Position numbers and translations under genes: made by a program. Below the pieces are notes generated by a model, which had not been told where the DNA came from, did no database searches, and saw only the letters and a list, made by a program, of their open reading frames with translations. From the NCBI GenBank assembly GCA_035705985.1, contig DASSVP010000071.1, positions 1 to 8,475 on the forward strand: a DNA stretch of 8,475 nucleotides, given 5' to 3'. The number at the start of each line of letters is the position of its first letter. The stretch's first letter is position 1. This stretch comes from JACVRW01 sp035705985. GTDB taxonomy: Bacteria; Actinomycetota; Thermoleophilia; Solirubrobacterales; Thermoleophilaceae. Of this stretch, positions 1 through 6,186 are shown piece by piece.

Positions 1-809
1 TGACCGAAGGGGAGCTTGTAGGTCTCGAGGCCGACGGCGCGGCAGAGGAGCTGGTGGCCGAGGCAGATGCCCCAGACGGGCACCTTGCCGACCACCCCCC
101 GCACCGCGTCCACCACGTAATCCAGCGCGGCGGGATCCCCGGGCCCATTCGCGAGGAAGACCGCCTCCGGGTTACGCGCGAGCAACTCCTCCGCGGACGT
201 GCCACACGGATGTAGCTCCAGGTGCACCCCCCGGTCACGCAGGTTGCGCACGATCGAGTCCTTGATGCCTGTGTCGAGGGCGACCACCCGCGGCCCGTCG
301 CCCTCCAGGACGATCGGCTCGCGCGGGGAGACCTCCCGGGCGAGGTCCGCGCCGGCCATGCAGGGCTCCGCCATGACTCGGTCGCGTGCGTCGTGTTCCG
401 GCAGGTCGGCGGCGAAGACTCCGCCCCGCATCGCGCCCTTGTCACGGATATGGCGAACAAGTGCGCGTGTGTCGACACCGGACAGCGCCGGGATGCCGCA
501 GTCGGACAGCCAGGTGAGCCAGCCGCCCTCCGCGCGGGCGGCGTCCTCGCGGTCCACGCCCTCGCGCATGATCACCGCGCGCGCGTGGATGCGGTCCGAC
601 TCCATGTGGACCCGCGCCACGCCGTAGTTGCCGATCAGCGGATAGGTGAAGACGATGATCTGGCCCGCGTAGCTGGGATCGGTGACCGCCTCCTGATAGC
701 CCGACATGGAGGTGTTGAAGACGACCTCACCCGTGCCGGCGATCTGTGCGCCCACCGACTCTCCGTCGAACCGGGTTCCGTCCTCGAGCAGCAGGTACGC
801 CGCGCTCAC
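1..809 (-). CDS. carA: Carbamoyl-phosphate synthase small (glutaminase) subunit, 3' end cut by window edge
   Basis: The glutamine amidotransferase subunit releases ammonia from glutamine for the large subunit (CarB), giving carbamoyl phosphate for pyrimidine and arginine synthesis in the cytoplasm. About 269 residues are visible. The N-terminal domain has the family signatures LLLEDGTRFDG, GEVVFNTSMSGYQE, TDPSYAGQI and YPLIGNYGV, and the IxGVDTRAL region follows. The class I amidotransferase domain then shows FLANGPGDP and GICLGHQLL, with the nucleophile Cys at about residue 249, and TYKLPFG at the edge. The catalytic His/Glu lie beyond position 1. The GTG start (809-807) overlaps the pyrC stop as GTGA, and the reading matches CarA N-termini from the second residue on. 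There is no strong Shine-Dalgarno, so translation is probably coupled to pyrC. It is the fourth gene of the pyr operon; carB is expected next, off the left edge. Confidence 0.97.
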   Translation of the reverse strand, partial: MSAAYLLLEDGTRFDGESVGAQIAGTGEVVFNTSMSGYQEAVTDPSYAGQIIVFTYPLIGNYGVARVHMESDRIHARAVIMREGVDREDAARAEGGWLTWLSDCGIPALSGVDTRALVRHIRDKGAMRGGVFAADLPEHDARDRVMAEPCMAGADLAREVSPREPIVLEGDGPRVVALDTGIKDSIVRNLRDRGVHLELHPCGTSAEELLARNPEAVFLANGPGDPAALDYVVDAVRGVVGKVPVWGICLGHQLLCRAVGLETYKLPFG

Positions 810-2182
810 GCGACCGCGCCCAGCGCGAAGCTCCGCTCGCGGTAGGCGACCGCTCCGTCGGCGATCGTCATCCGCACCCGGCCGGTGAGGCGCCGGCCGG
901 CGAAGGCGCAGTTGGCCGAGCGGCTCTCGTAGCCGGCCTCGCCCACGTCCCACTCGGCCTCGAGGTCCACCAGGCAGAGATTTGCAGGCGCGCCGGGCTT
1001 CAGCGTCGGCACGGCTAGGCCGAAGGGCGTCCCGCCCGAGGTCATCCGCTCCACGAGCAGCGACAGCTCGAACACGCCGCCCAACACGAGCCCGGTGTGG
1101 AGCGCCGCGAACGCCGTCTCCAGCCCGGTCACGCCCATCGGCGCCAGCTCGAACGGCTGCTCCTTCTCCTCGCGCGCGTGAGGGGCATGGTCCGTGGCTA
1201 TGCAGTCGATCGCGCCCGAGCGCAGCGCCTCGATCAGCGCCCGCCGGTCGGCGTCGCTGCGCAGCGGCGGGTTCATCTTCATGTTGGTGTCGAGCGAGCG
1301 CACCGCCTCGTCCGTGAGCAACAGGTGGTGCGGGGTCGCCTCGCAGGTGACGGCCGTGCCGGCCGCCTTCGCGCGCTCGATGACGTCCACGGTCTCGCGC
1401 GCCGAGACGTGCTGCACGTGGATGCGCCCCTCCTCGTACAGCGCCAGCGCGCAGTCGCGCGCGACCATCGAGGACTCGGACACCGACGGGATGCCGGCCA
1501 CGCCGAGCAGCGCGGACATCTCGCCCTCGTGCATCGCGCCGTCGCCGGACAGCGACGGATCCTCCTCGTGCAGCGCGAGCACCCGTCCGGCGAGCCGCTG
1601 GTACTGGAGCGCCTGCCGCATCACACCGCCGGAGCGCACGGGCAGGCCGTCGTCGGTGAAGCCGGCGGCGCCCACGTCGGCCAGCTCGGCCATCTCCGTG
1701 AGCCGCTCGCCCTGCTGGCCGACCGTAATGGCCGCCATGAACCCGGTCGGTATCCGCGCCTCCGCCCGCGCGCGCTCGCGCAGCGAGCGCAGCACCGGCG
1801 CCGAGTCCACGACGGGATCGGTGTTCGGCTGTGCGAGGATCGCGCAGAAGCCGCCGGCGGCAGCGGCGCGCGTGCCCGAGTCGATGTCCTCCTCGTCCTC
1901 GCGCCCGGGCGTCCGCAGGTGGACGTGCGGGTCGACGAACGCGGGAAACGCGTGCAGACCCTCGGCCTCGACCAGCTCGGCGCCCTCGGGCGCGTCGAGC
2001 GTCGCGGAGATCTCGGCGATCCGGCCGTCGCGCACGAGCACGTCGCTCACGCCGTTCAGCCCGGCACGCGGGTCGAGCAGGCGCGCGCCGCGCAAGAGCA
2101 CGGTTGCGGGCGGCCCCCCGGCGCTGTCCAGCTCCACGGCCGGGCGGTGGCCCGACCCGTTCGCTGCCGCGGCTGCGCTCAT
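806..2182 (-). CDS. pyrC: Dihydroorotase (type I)
   Basis: It cyclises carbamoyl-aspartate to dihydroorotate, the third step of UMP synthesis, with a metal-dependent amidohydrolase barrel. The predicted protein is 458 aa. DPHVHLRTPG gives metal ligands His86 and His88. FTDDGLP (about 175-181) carries the Asp expected in type I enzymes, LHEED has His205, QHVS has His258, and ATDHAPH has the catalytic Asp331. NPPLR (304-308) and the C-terminal SRSANCAFAGR strand also fit the family. I chose ATG at 2182 because it overlaps the pyrB stop as ATGA and precedes the N-terminal beta strands. The frame stays open to 2662, but that extension lies over pyrB and is Arg/Ala-rich antisense-like sequence. 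The first 25 or so residues are low-complexity and would not be missed if the true start were slightly later. Translation is likely coupled to pyrB. Confidence 0.96.
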   Translation of the reverse strand: MSAAAAANGSGHRPAVELDSAGGPPATVLLRGARLLDPRAGLNGVSDVLVRDGRIAEISATLDAPEGAELVEAEGLHAFPAFVDPHVHLRTPGREDEEDIDSGTRAAAAGGFCAILAQPNTDPVVDSAPVLRSLRERARAEARIPTGFMAAITVGQQGERLTEMAELADVGAAGFTDDGLPVRSGGVMRQALQYQRLAGRVLALHEEDPSLSGDGAMHEGEMSALLGVAGIPSVSESSMVARDCALALYEEGRIHVQHVSARETVDVIERAKAAGTAVTCEATPHHLLLTDEAVRSLDTNMKMNPPLRSDADRRALIEALRSGAIDCIATDHAPHAREEKEQPFELAPMGVTGLETAFAALHTGLVLGGVFELSLLVERMTSGGTPFGLAVPTLKPGAPANLCLVDLEAEWDVGEAGYESRSANCAFAGRRLTGRVRMTIADGAVAYRERSFALGAVA

Positions 2183-3129
2183 GCCGGCTGCGGCTCGATC
2201 TCGGCCTCCGAGCGCGTGCCGGTCGGCGTTCCCCGGCCCGCGAGCAGCTCGTACAGCACCGCCATCCGGACCACTACCCCCGACTCCACCTGCTCGGCGA
2301 TCAGCGCCTGCGGCGAGTCGATCACCTCCGCCGCGAGCTCGACCCCGCGGTTCACCGGGCCGGGGTGCATCAGGAGCTGGCTCGGCCCGAGCCGGCGGCC
2401 GTCGATCTGGTAGCGCGCGGCGTACTCGCGCAGCGACGGGACGAACGAGCCGCTCATCCGCTCGCGCTGCATCCGCAGCGCGTAGACGACATCGGCGGAG
2501 CCCAGCTCGTCGAGCGTGTGCTCCACGCGGCAGCCGAGCGACTCGATCCCGCGGGGGATCAGCGTGGGCGGCCCGCAGACCGTGACCTCGCAGCCCATCC
2601 GCGTGAAGGCGAGCACGTTGGAGCGCGCGACGCGGCTGTGGAGCACGTCGCCGACGATCCACACGCGCAGCCCCTCGAGCGAGCCGGCCCGGCGCTTCAG
2701 CGTGTAGAGGTCGAGCAGCGCCTGGGTCGGGTGCTCGTGCTTGCCGTCGCCGGCGTTGATCACCGCCGCCGAGGTCCAGCGCGCCACCAGGCCCGCCGCC
2801 CCCGCGTGCGGCGAGCGGATCACGATCGCCGCCGGGTCGTAGGCGGACAGCGTCTGCACCGTGTCCTTGAGCGACTCGCCCTTGTCAACCGCCGAGCCGG
2901 CCGCCTTGAGCGTGATGAGGTCCGCGCTCAACCGCTTCGCGGCGAGCTCGAAGCTCGACTGGGTGCGCGTCGATGCCTCGTAGAAGAGGTTGATCACGGT
3001 GCGGCCGCGAAGCGTCGGCACCTTCTTGATCTCGCGCCCGGAGACCTCGGCGAAGCTCTCGGCTCTGCCGAGGATGCGCTCGATGTCGTCGCGCGAGAGG
3101 TCGTCCACCGAGAGCAGGTGCGGGTGCAT
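2179..3129 (-). CDS. pyrB: Aspartate carbamoyltransferase catalytic subunit
   Basis: It condenses carbamoyl phosphate with aspartate, the committed step of pyrimidine synthesis. The 316-aa length is normal for the catalytic chain. The carbamoyl-phosphate site STRTQSSFE starts at Ser53. The mobile 80s loop SAVDKGES carries Lys83, HPTQ is at 133-136, the RMQRER aspartate-binding segment is at 219-224, and HPGPVNRGVE is at 255-264. Its ATG overlaps the pyrR stop by one base (TGATG), and a strong Shine-Dalgarno GGAGGAG lies 8 nt upstream inside pyrR. No regulatory subunit gene (pyrI) is in the window, consistent with PyrR-type rather than allosteric control. The chain ends with a short acidic tail after ELLAGRGTP. 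Confidence 0.98.
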   Translation of the reverse strand: MHPHLLSVDDLSRDDIERILGRAESFAEVSGREIKKVPTLRGRTVINLFYEASTRTQSSFELAAKRLSADLITLKAAGSAVDKGESLKDTVQTLSAYDPAAIVIRSPHAGAAGLVARWTSAAVINAGDGKHEHPTQALLDLYTLKRRAGSLEGLRVWIVGDVLHSRVARSNVLAFTRMGCEVTVCGPPTLIPRGIESLGCRVEHTLDELGSADVVYALRMQRERMSGSFVPSLREYAARYQIDGRRLGPSQLLMHPGPVNRGVELAAEVIDSPQALIAEQVESGVVVRMAVLYELLAGRGTPTGTRSEAEIEPQPA

Positions 3130-3698
3130 CAGAGCGTCTCCTCCAGCTGGGCGGCGGCGTCGATCGCCACCTCGTCGATTCCGTCGATCTCCTCCACTCT
3201 CACGTTCACCCTCTCGCCCCGGGCGGTCGGAAGGTTCTTGCCGACGTAGTCGGGGCGAATCGGCAGCTCCCGATGGCCGCGGTCGGCGAGCACCGCCAGC
3301 TGCACGCGGCTCGGGCGCCCGTAGTCGAACAGCGCGTCGATCGCGGCACGCACGGTGCGCCCGGTGTAGAGCACGTCGTCGACGAGTACGACGGTCGTGT
3401 CCTCGACGGGAAAGTCGATGTGCGTGGAGTGCACTACCGGCTGGTAGTCGGCGCCGCGGATGCCCACGTCGTCGCGGTAGAAGCTGATGTCGATGTCGCC
3501 GAGCGGAACGGGCTCTCCGACGAGCTCCGCGACGAGGTCGCGCACGCGCGCGCCGAGAACGGCGCCGCGGCGGTGGATGCCGACGACCGCGACTCGGGCG
3601 CCGTAAGGCGTCGCCCCCGTCTTCTCGACGATCTCGTGTGCGATGCGTACGAGCGTGCGGCGCACGTCGTCGCGGTCCAGGACCGTCTTCTCGCTCAA
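3129..3698 (-). CDS. pyrR: PyrR bifunctional regulator / uracil phosphoribosyltransferase
   Basis: PyrR binds pyr mRNA leaders in response to UMP/UTP and usually has weak uracil phosphoribosyltransferase activity. The 189-aa model carries VGIHRRG (39-45), the DISFYRDD segment (70-77), the PRPP-binding loop VVLVDDVLYTGRT (103-115), and ADRGHRELPIRPDYVGKN near 138-155. These are hallmark PyrR blocks. I chose TTG at 3698 because AGGAAGGA sits 7 nt upstream and the protein then begins just before the DRDDVRRTL helix, as in other PyrRs. The frame continues to an ATG at 3758, but that would put the PyrR RNA-binding hairpin inside the coding region. It is the first gene of the operon and overlaps pyrB by one base. 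It is predicted to repress its own translation and, by coupling, that of the downstream genes. Confidence 0.97.
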   Translation of the reverse strand: MSEKTVLDRDDVRRTLVRIAHEIVEKTGATPYGARVAVVGIHRRGAVLGARVRDLVAELVGEPVPLGDIDISFYRDDVGIRGADYQPVVHSTHIDFPVEDTTVVLVDDVLYTGRTVRAAIDALFDYGRPSRVQLAVLADRGHRELPIRPDYVGKNLPTARGERVNVRVEEIDGIDEVAIDAAAQLEETL

Positions 3699-3705
3699 TT
3701 CACTG

Positions 3706-3738
3706 TCCTTCCTGGCCTCTCTGGACCTGGTTAAAGGA
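3706..3738 (-). promoter_or_regulatory. PyrR-binding RNA loop masking the pyrR Shine-Dalgarno
   Basis: On the minus strand the leader reads UCCUUUAACC, then AGGUCCAGAGAGGCC, then AGGAAGGA. The lower stem is UCCUU (3738-3734) with AAGGA (3710-3706). A UAA internal bulge follows, then CC/GG and GG/CC pairs around an A-A mismatch, closed by UC/GG with a CAGAGA hexaloop. The UUUAA bulge and CCAGAGAGG loop are the conserved elements of the PyrR recognition RNA known from Bacillus and mycobacteria. The 3' strand is also the ribosome-binding site for the TTG start at 3698. PyrR binding should therefore block initiation directly; no terminator follows, so transcription attenuation is less likely. Confidence 0.9.
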
Positions 3739-3748
3739 ACCGCGCGCC

Positions 3749-3777
3749 AGGCTAGCACCCGTGGGTGACACCTTCAG
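3749..3777 (-). promoter_or_regulatory. Possible pyr operon promoter
   Basis: CTGAAG (3777-3772), a 17-bp spacer and TAGCCT (3754-3749) form a weak sigma70-like pair that would start RNA near 3742, just before the PyrR hairpin. The -35 match is only about 3 of 6. It overlaps the divergent plus-strand promoter, so the two may compete. Confidence 0.35.
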
Positions 3778-3793
3778 CGATCACCGCTACTGT
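3765..3793 (+). promoter_or_regulatory. Sigma70-type promoter for a leaderless transcript
   Basis: GTGACA (3765-3770) matches the -35 consensus at 5 of 6 positions. A 17-bp spacer and TACTGT (3788-3793, fitting TANNNT) follow. The expected start site is 3800-3802, exactly at the GTG codon at 3802, which has no Shine-Dalgarno. This supports a leaderless mRNA for the 98-aa gene. Confidence 0.65.
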
Positions 3794-3801
3794 GGGTTGC
3801 A

Positions 3802-4098
3802 GTGACACCCGAGCGCTCACAGGCATATGGCAGGCTCATGAAGGTCGTCTCCGCCCCCGGGGACGCCGCGCTCGAGCCCGCCGAGCAGGAGCTCCTCCGA
3901 GAGGCCGGCGACGCCCTCTTCTTCTGCGAGGACATCGCGCTCGACGACGACGCTCGCGACGCGCTCGCGCGTGTGAGCGACCTCACGGGACAACTCGTCG
4001 GCGCGGAGCGCTGGGACCCGGAGCTGGCCGAGCAGGTCCTCCAGGACCTCGAGGACTGCGGGCCGCCCCAGCTCGTGCGCCTCGGCGACCCGCACTAG
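3802..4098 (+). CDS. Hypothetical acidic 98-aa protein, divergent from pyrR
   Basis: I do not recognise this protein. The sequence is rich in Glu, Asp, Ala and Leu with few aromatics, and looks all-helical: an N-terminal TPERSQAYGRLMKVV helix, a PAEQELLREAGDALFF segment (about 27-41), CEDIALDDDARDAL (42-55), and a C-terminal ELAEQVLQDLEDCGP stretch. The two Cys residues (42 and about 88) are isolated, with no metal-binding pattern, signal peptide or membrane segment. The GTG start at 3802 is favoured because the upstream promoter would begin transcription there. An ATG at 3838 with a weak GGCAGG upstream is the alternative. It is divergent from pyrR and shares its short control region, but nothing in the sequence ties it functionally to pyrimidines. 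Codon bias (G/C third positions) and the regular helical pattern support a real gene. Confidence 0.75.
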   Translation: MTPERSQAYGRLMKVVSAPGDAALEPAEQELLREAGDALFFCEDIALDDDARDALARVSDLTGQLVGAERWDPELAEQVLQDLEDCGPPQLVRLGDPH

Positions 4099-4147
4099 CC
4101 GCGCGCATTTACGTTTAGCCCCAGGCGGCTCCGGCAATCCTCCAAGG

Positions 4148-4351
4148 GTGGAGCCTCCTGTCTACGCGGTGTGCGAGAAATGCGAGTTTTTGCGGGCATT
4201 TTCGCGCACGAACGGCCCACGCCGCGCCCCTGACCGATGCCCGGCCTGCGGCCGCGAGGTGCGCGTGCACGGCCGGCGCGAGCGCTTCCCCTCCGCGTAC
4301 GTCAGCCGGATCTCACGCTCGCTCCACGGCGTGCCGCCGCTGACGGGCTGA
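4148..4351 (+). CDS. Small zinc-ribbon protein (67 aa), function unknown
   Basis: Two CxxC knuckles, Cys9-x2-Cys12 and Cys31-x2-Cys34, separated by 18 residues, form a compact zinc ribbon. The linker and tail are strongly basic (RTNGPRRAPDR, HGRRERF), suggesting nucleic-acid or ribosome contact, which is inference. The start is GTG at 4148 with only AAGG immediately upstream; a second GTG at 4169 would cut into the first knuckle. The stop lies 8 bp from the convergent end of the rnz gene, leaving no room for a separate terminator. It lies 49 bp downstream of the 98-aa gene and may be cotranscribed with it. A weak TTTAGC-N16-AATCCT pair at 4114-4141 might instead give it its own leaderless start. 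Confidence 0.72.
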   Translation: MEPPVYAVCEKCEFLRAFSRTNGPRRAPDRCPACGREVRVHGRRERFPSAYVSRISRSLHGVPPLTG

Positions 4352-4359
4352 CGCGCTTC

Positions 4360-5325
4360 TCACGGCCCCGGGGGCGCCACCGGCTCGGGCTGGGGCGGGC
4401 GTTCGGAGGCGCGGATGTGCGCCGGCTCTCCGCGCTCAGGCAGCGGGATCTCCACGCGGTCGAAGTCGCGCGGCACGATCACGTTCTCGAACGCCGTTTG
4501 CGCCTCCTCCCTCACCTGCCCGCCCGCATAGCGCGGCGAGATGTGGGTCAGGGCGAGCATCTGCACCGCGGCATCCGCCGCGAGCCGTCCCGCCTGGGCG
4601 GCCGTGGTGTGGCGCGTCTCGGCCGCGCGCTCGGCGTCCTCGTCCATGAAGGTCGCCTCGTGCACCAGCAGGTCGGCCTCCCAGGCCACGAGGCGGGTCA
4701 TGTCGCATGGGGCGGTGTCGCCGGTCAGGACGATCTTGCGCCCGCGGCGCGCCTCGCCCATCACCTGCTCGGGCCGCACGCCGTTCACCTCCTCCCCGCT
4801 CTGGAGGCGGCCGAAGTCGGGTCCCGGCGTGACGCCGAGCGACCGGGCCGTCTCGGGGTCGAACTGACCGGGGCGCGGATCCTCGACGAGCGCGTAACCG
4901 AGGCCCGGCCCGCCGTGATCGACGTCGAACGCCGCGATCCGGTAGCCGTCGCGGTTGAGCTCGTCGTTCGGCTCGAGCTCCACCAGTTCGACCGCGAACG
5001 TCAGCCGGCCGATGACGGGCTCGAGGAGCGAGTAGACACGCCGCAGCCCCCGCGGGCCGTACACCGTGAGCCCGCGCTCGCGTTGCCGGAGCGCGAACGT
5101 CTTCAGCATCCCGGGAAGGCCCAGCACGTGGTCGGCGTGGAAGTGGGTGATGTAGAGCTCCTCGAGCTCGATCAGCCCGACCGACCGCATGAGCTGCCGC
5201 TGGGTGCCCTCGCCGCAGTCGAACAGCAGCCGGTCGCCGCCGCGCCGCACGAGCGTGGCCGGCAGCCCGCGCCGCGGGCTGGGCGAGGAGCCCGCCGTTC
5301 CGAGGAATAGGACGTCGAGGTCCAT
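4360..5325 (-). CDS. rnz: Ribonuclease Z (tRNA 3' processing endonuclease)
   Basis: RNase Z is a metallo-beta-lactamase endonuclease that cuts the 3' trailer from pre-tRNAs lacking encoded CCA. The 321-aa protein starts with DVLFLGTAGSSPSPRRGLPA, a typical RNase Z N-terminus. It has FDCGEGTQRQ (35-44) and the HxHxDH motif as His61, His63, Asp65, His66. His137 follows DVD, Asp203 lies in TGDT, His239 in RHTT and His261 in LTHIS. The segment around 150-180 (GVTPGPDFGRLQSGEEV) belongs to the tRNA-binding exosite region of this family. A proline-rich tail (about 309-321) is probably disordered. ATG at 5325 lies 5 nt after the nucleotidyltransferase stop, with AGGCGG too close to be an ideal Shine-Dalgarno, so coupling is likely. 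A CCA-less tRNA-Arg occurs in the same window, a plausible substrate. Confidence 0.96.
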   Translation of the reverse strand: MDLDVLFLGTAGSSPSPRRGLPATLVRRGGDRLLFDCGEGTQRQLMRSVGLIELEELYITHFHADHVLGLPGMLKTFALRQRERGLTVYGPRGLRRVYSLLEPVIGRLTFAVELVELEPNDELNRDGYRIAAFDVDHGGPGLGYALVEDPRPGQFDPETARSLGVTPGPDFGRLQSGEEVNGVRPEQVMGEARRGRKIVLTGDTAPCDMTRLVAWEADLLVHEATFMDEDAERAAETRHTTAAQAGRLAADAAVQMLALTHISPRYAGGQVREEAQTAFENVIVPRDFDRVEIPLPERGEPAHIRASERPPQPEPVAPPGP

Positions 5326-5330
5326 GCCGC

Positions 5331-5846
5331 CTATGTTGACTCGCCGGCCTCGCGCGCGAGCTCCTCGTCGAGAGCTGTGAGGCCGCGGATGTCCGCGAGA
5401 TCCTCTTCGCGCCCGGCCGCTCTCTTCATCCGGATCAGGTCGTCGAGACCCACGACCACGACGGTCCGGCCATCAAGCTCGACCTCCACTGCTCGGCTGC
5501 GGAGTGCGTCGTAGTCCGTGGTGAGACCGGGTGTCGAGCGGATGTTGAGGAGATCGAGCCGACCGTGATCGGTCATCAGGGCAACCAGACTCACCCGGCG
5601 TAGGACGTGCGGGTCCGTGACGTTCACAGGCGCCGCGGTCTTCCACTTACGGGCCCCGACAGCGGCGAGTGCCTCCCCAAGCCGGCTCAGGTTCGCCATG
5701 TCCGGTCGCGGAACGATGTCCAGGTCGATCGTGCTCCGAAGCACGCCGTGCGTCTGCACCGCTATCCCGCCCACGACGATGAACTCGACGGCGTGCTCGG
5801 CGAGGACGCGAAACAGCTCCCGAGCGTCGAAGACGTCAGCCGTCAC
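5331..5846 (-). CDS. MNT/AbiEii-like nucleotidyltransferase, putative toxin of an XRE-NTase pair
   Basis: The 171-aa protein has a polymerase-beta-type nucleotidyltransferase fold signature: VVGGIAVQTHG with Gly26-Gly27, then Asp41-x-Asp43 (STIDLDIVP), and a third carboxylate at Asp98 in RLDLLN. The C-terminal GLDDLIRMKRAAGREEDLADI block is typical of AbiEii/DUF6036-like proteins. These enzymes transfer nucleotides to RNA or protein, often as toxin-antitoxin toxins; the target here is unknown. GTG at 5846 is the chosen start, overlapping the XRE gene by 11 bp and coming just before the first helix. Another GTG at 5858 is possible. The upstream frame is open to 6098 but reads as antisense-like Arg/Ser-rich sequence over the XRE gene. 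The stop lies 5 nt before rnz. Third-position GC looks lower than in the neighbours, which may reflect acquisition. An alternative is a chromosomal housekeeping NTase. Confidence 0.85.
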   Translation of the reverse strand: MTADVFDARELFRVLAEHAVEFIVVGGIAVQTHGVLRSTIDLDIVPRPDMANLSRLGEALAAVGARKWKTAAPVNVTDPHVLRRVSLVALMTDHGRLDLLNIRSTPGLTTDYDALRSRAVEVELDGRTVVVVGLDDLIRMKRAAGREEDLADIRGLTALDEELAREAGEST

Positions 5847-6168
5847 CGCGAGCCGCACGTCCCGCCGCAGCCAATTCGCTTCCGAGCTTGTTGAAGGCCA
5901 GCCCGTTGGCCAGGCGGGACTCGGGCGCGAGGCTTCGCTGTTCGAGGACATCCCAGGCGTCATACCGGCCTGGCAGCGGCTCGCTTGCCAGTTGGGGCTT
6001 CTCGCCCATGACGAGCAGGAGAAGACGCAGCCGCGACCACGTGACCTCCTCCTTGCCGGCTTCGATGCGCGCGATGGCGCTCTGGCTGGTGCCCGCACGA
6101 TGCGCCAGACGACGCTGACTGAGGCCGTGGGCCTCGCGGCGCTCCTTGATCAGCTCGGCCGGGGTCAA
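5836..6168 (-). CDS. XRE-family helix-turn-helix regulator, putative antitoxin
   Basis: With the TTG start at 6168 the protein is 110 aa. Residues 3-55 form a Cro/C1-type helix-turn-helix with GLSQRRLAHRAGTSQSAIAR, where SQRRLA and TSQSAIARIEAGK cover the turn and recognition helix. The C-terminal half (about 56-108) holds PLPGRYDAWDVLEQRSLAPESRL and a helical AFNKLGSELAAAGR end. This layout is often seen in regulators paired with nucleotidyltransferases. It overlaps the NTase gene by 11 bp, supporting a bicistronic pair. TTG directly follows the 18-bp palindrome and fits the usual TPAELIKERR opening of such proteins. GTG at 6204 would add 12 residues, overlap the phosphoesterase gene and place the palindrome inside the coding region. 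Likely role: it binds the palindrome to autoregulate, and neutralises or controls the NTase. No Shine-Dalgarno is visible at either start. Confidence 0.85.
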   Translation of the reverse strand: MTPAELIKERREAHGLSQRRLAHRAGTSQSAIARIEAGKEEVTWSRLRLLLLVMGEKPQLASEPLPGRYDAWDVLEQRSLAPESRLANGLAFNKLGSELAAAGRAARGDG

Positions 6169-6186
6169 GATACCGTATACGGTATC
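6169..6186. promoter_or_regulatory. Perfect 18-bp palindrome, probable XRE operator
   Basis: GATACCGTATACGGTATC reads identically on both strands and ends one base before the TTG start of the XRE gene. It contains a TACGGT sequence that could act as a -10 element (TANNNT) on the minus strand, with RNA starting near the TTG. It is AT-rich against a GC-rich background and overlaps the phosphoesterase stop codon. Position and symmetry fit the binding site of a dimeric XRE repressor; binding itself is inferred. Confidence 0.7.

Noticed and set aside
2183..2662. 160-residue N-terminal extension of dihydroorotase
   Set aside because: It lies wholly over pyrB in another frame. The ATGA overlap at 2179-2182 gives a family-length protein.
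1097..3249. Several plus-strand open frames of 400-470 codons opposite pyrC, pyrB and pyrR
   Set aside because: These are shadows of the third-position GC bias in the pyr genes, with Arg/Ser/Ala-rich translations and no recognisable motifs.
3699..3758. Upstream ATG start for PyrR at 3758
   Set aside because: It would place the PyrR-binding RNA loop inside the coding region and overlap the promoter. TTG at 3698 has an ideal Shine-Dalgarno.
5847..6098. N-terminal extension of the nucleotidyltransferase to 6098
   Set aside because: The added residues are Ser/Arg/Pro-rich shadow sequence over the XRE gene. The fold begins just after the GTG at 5846.
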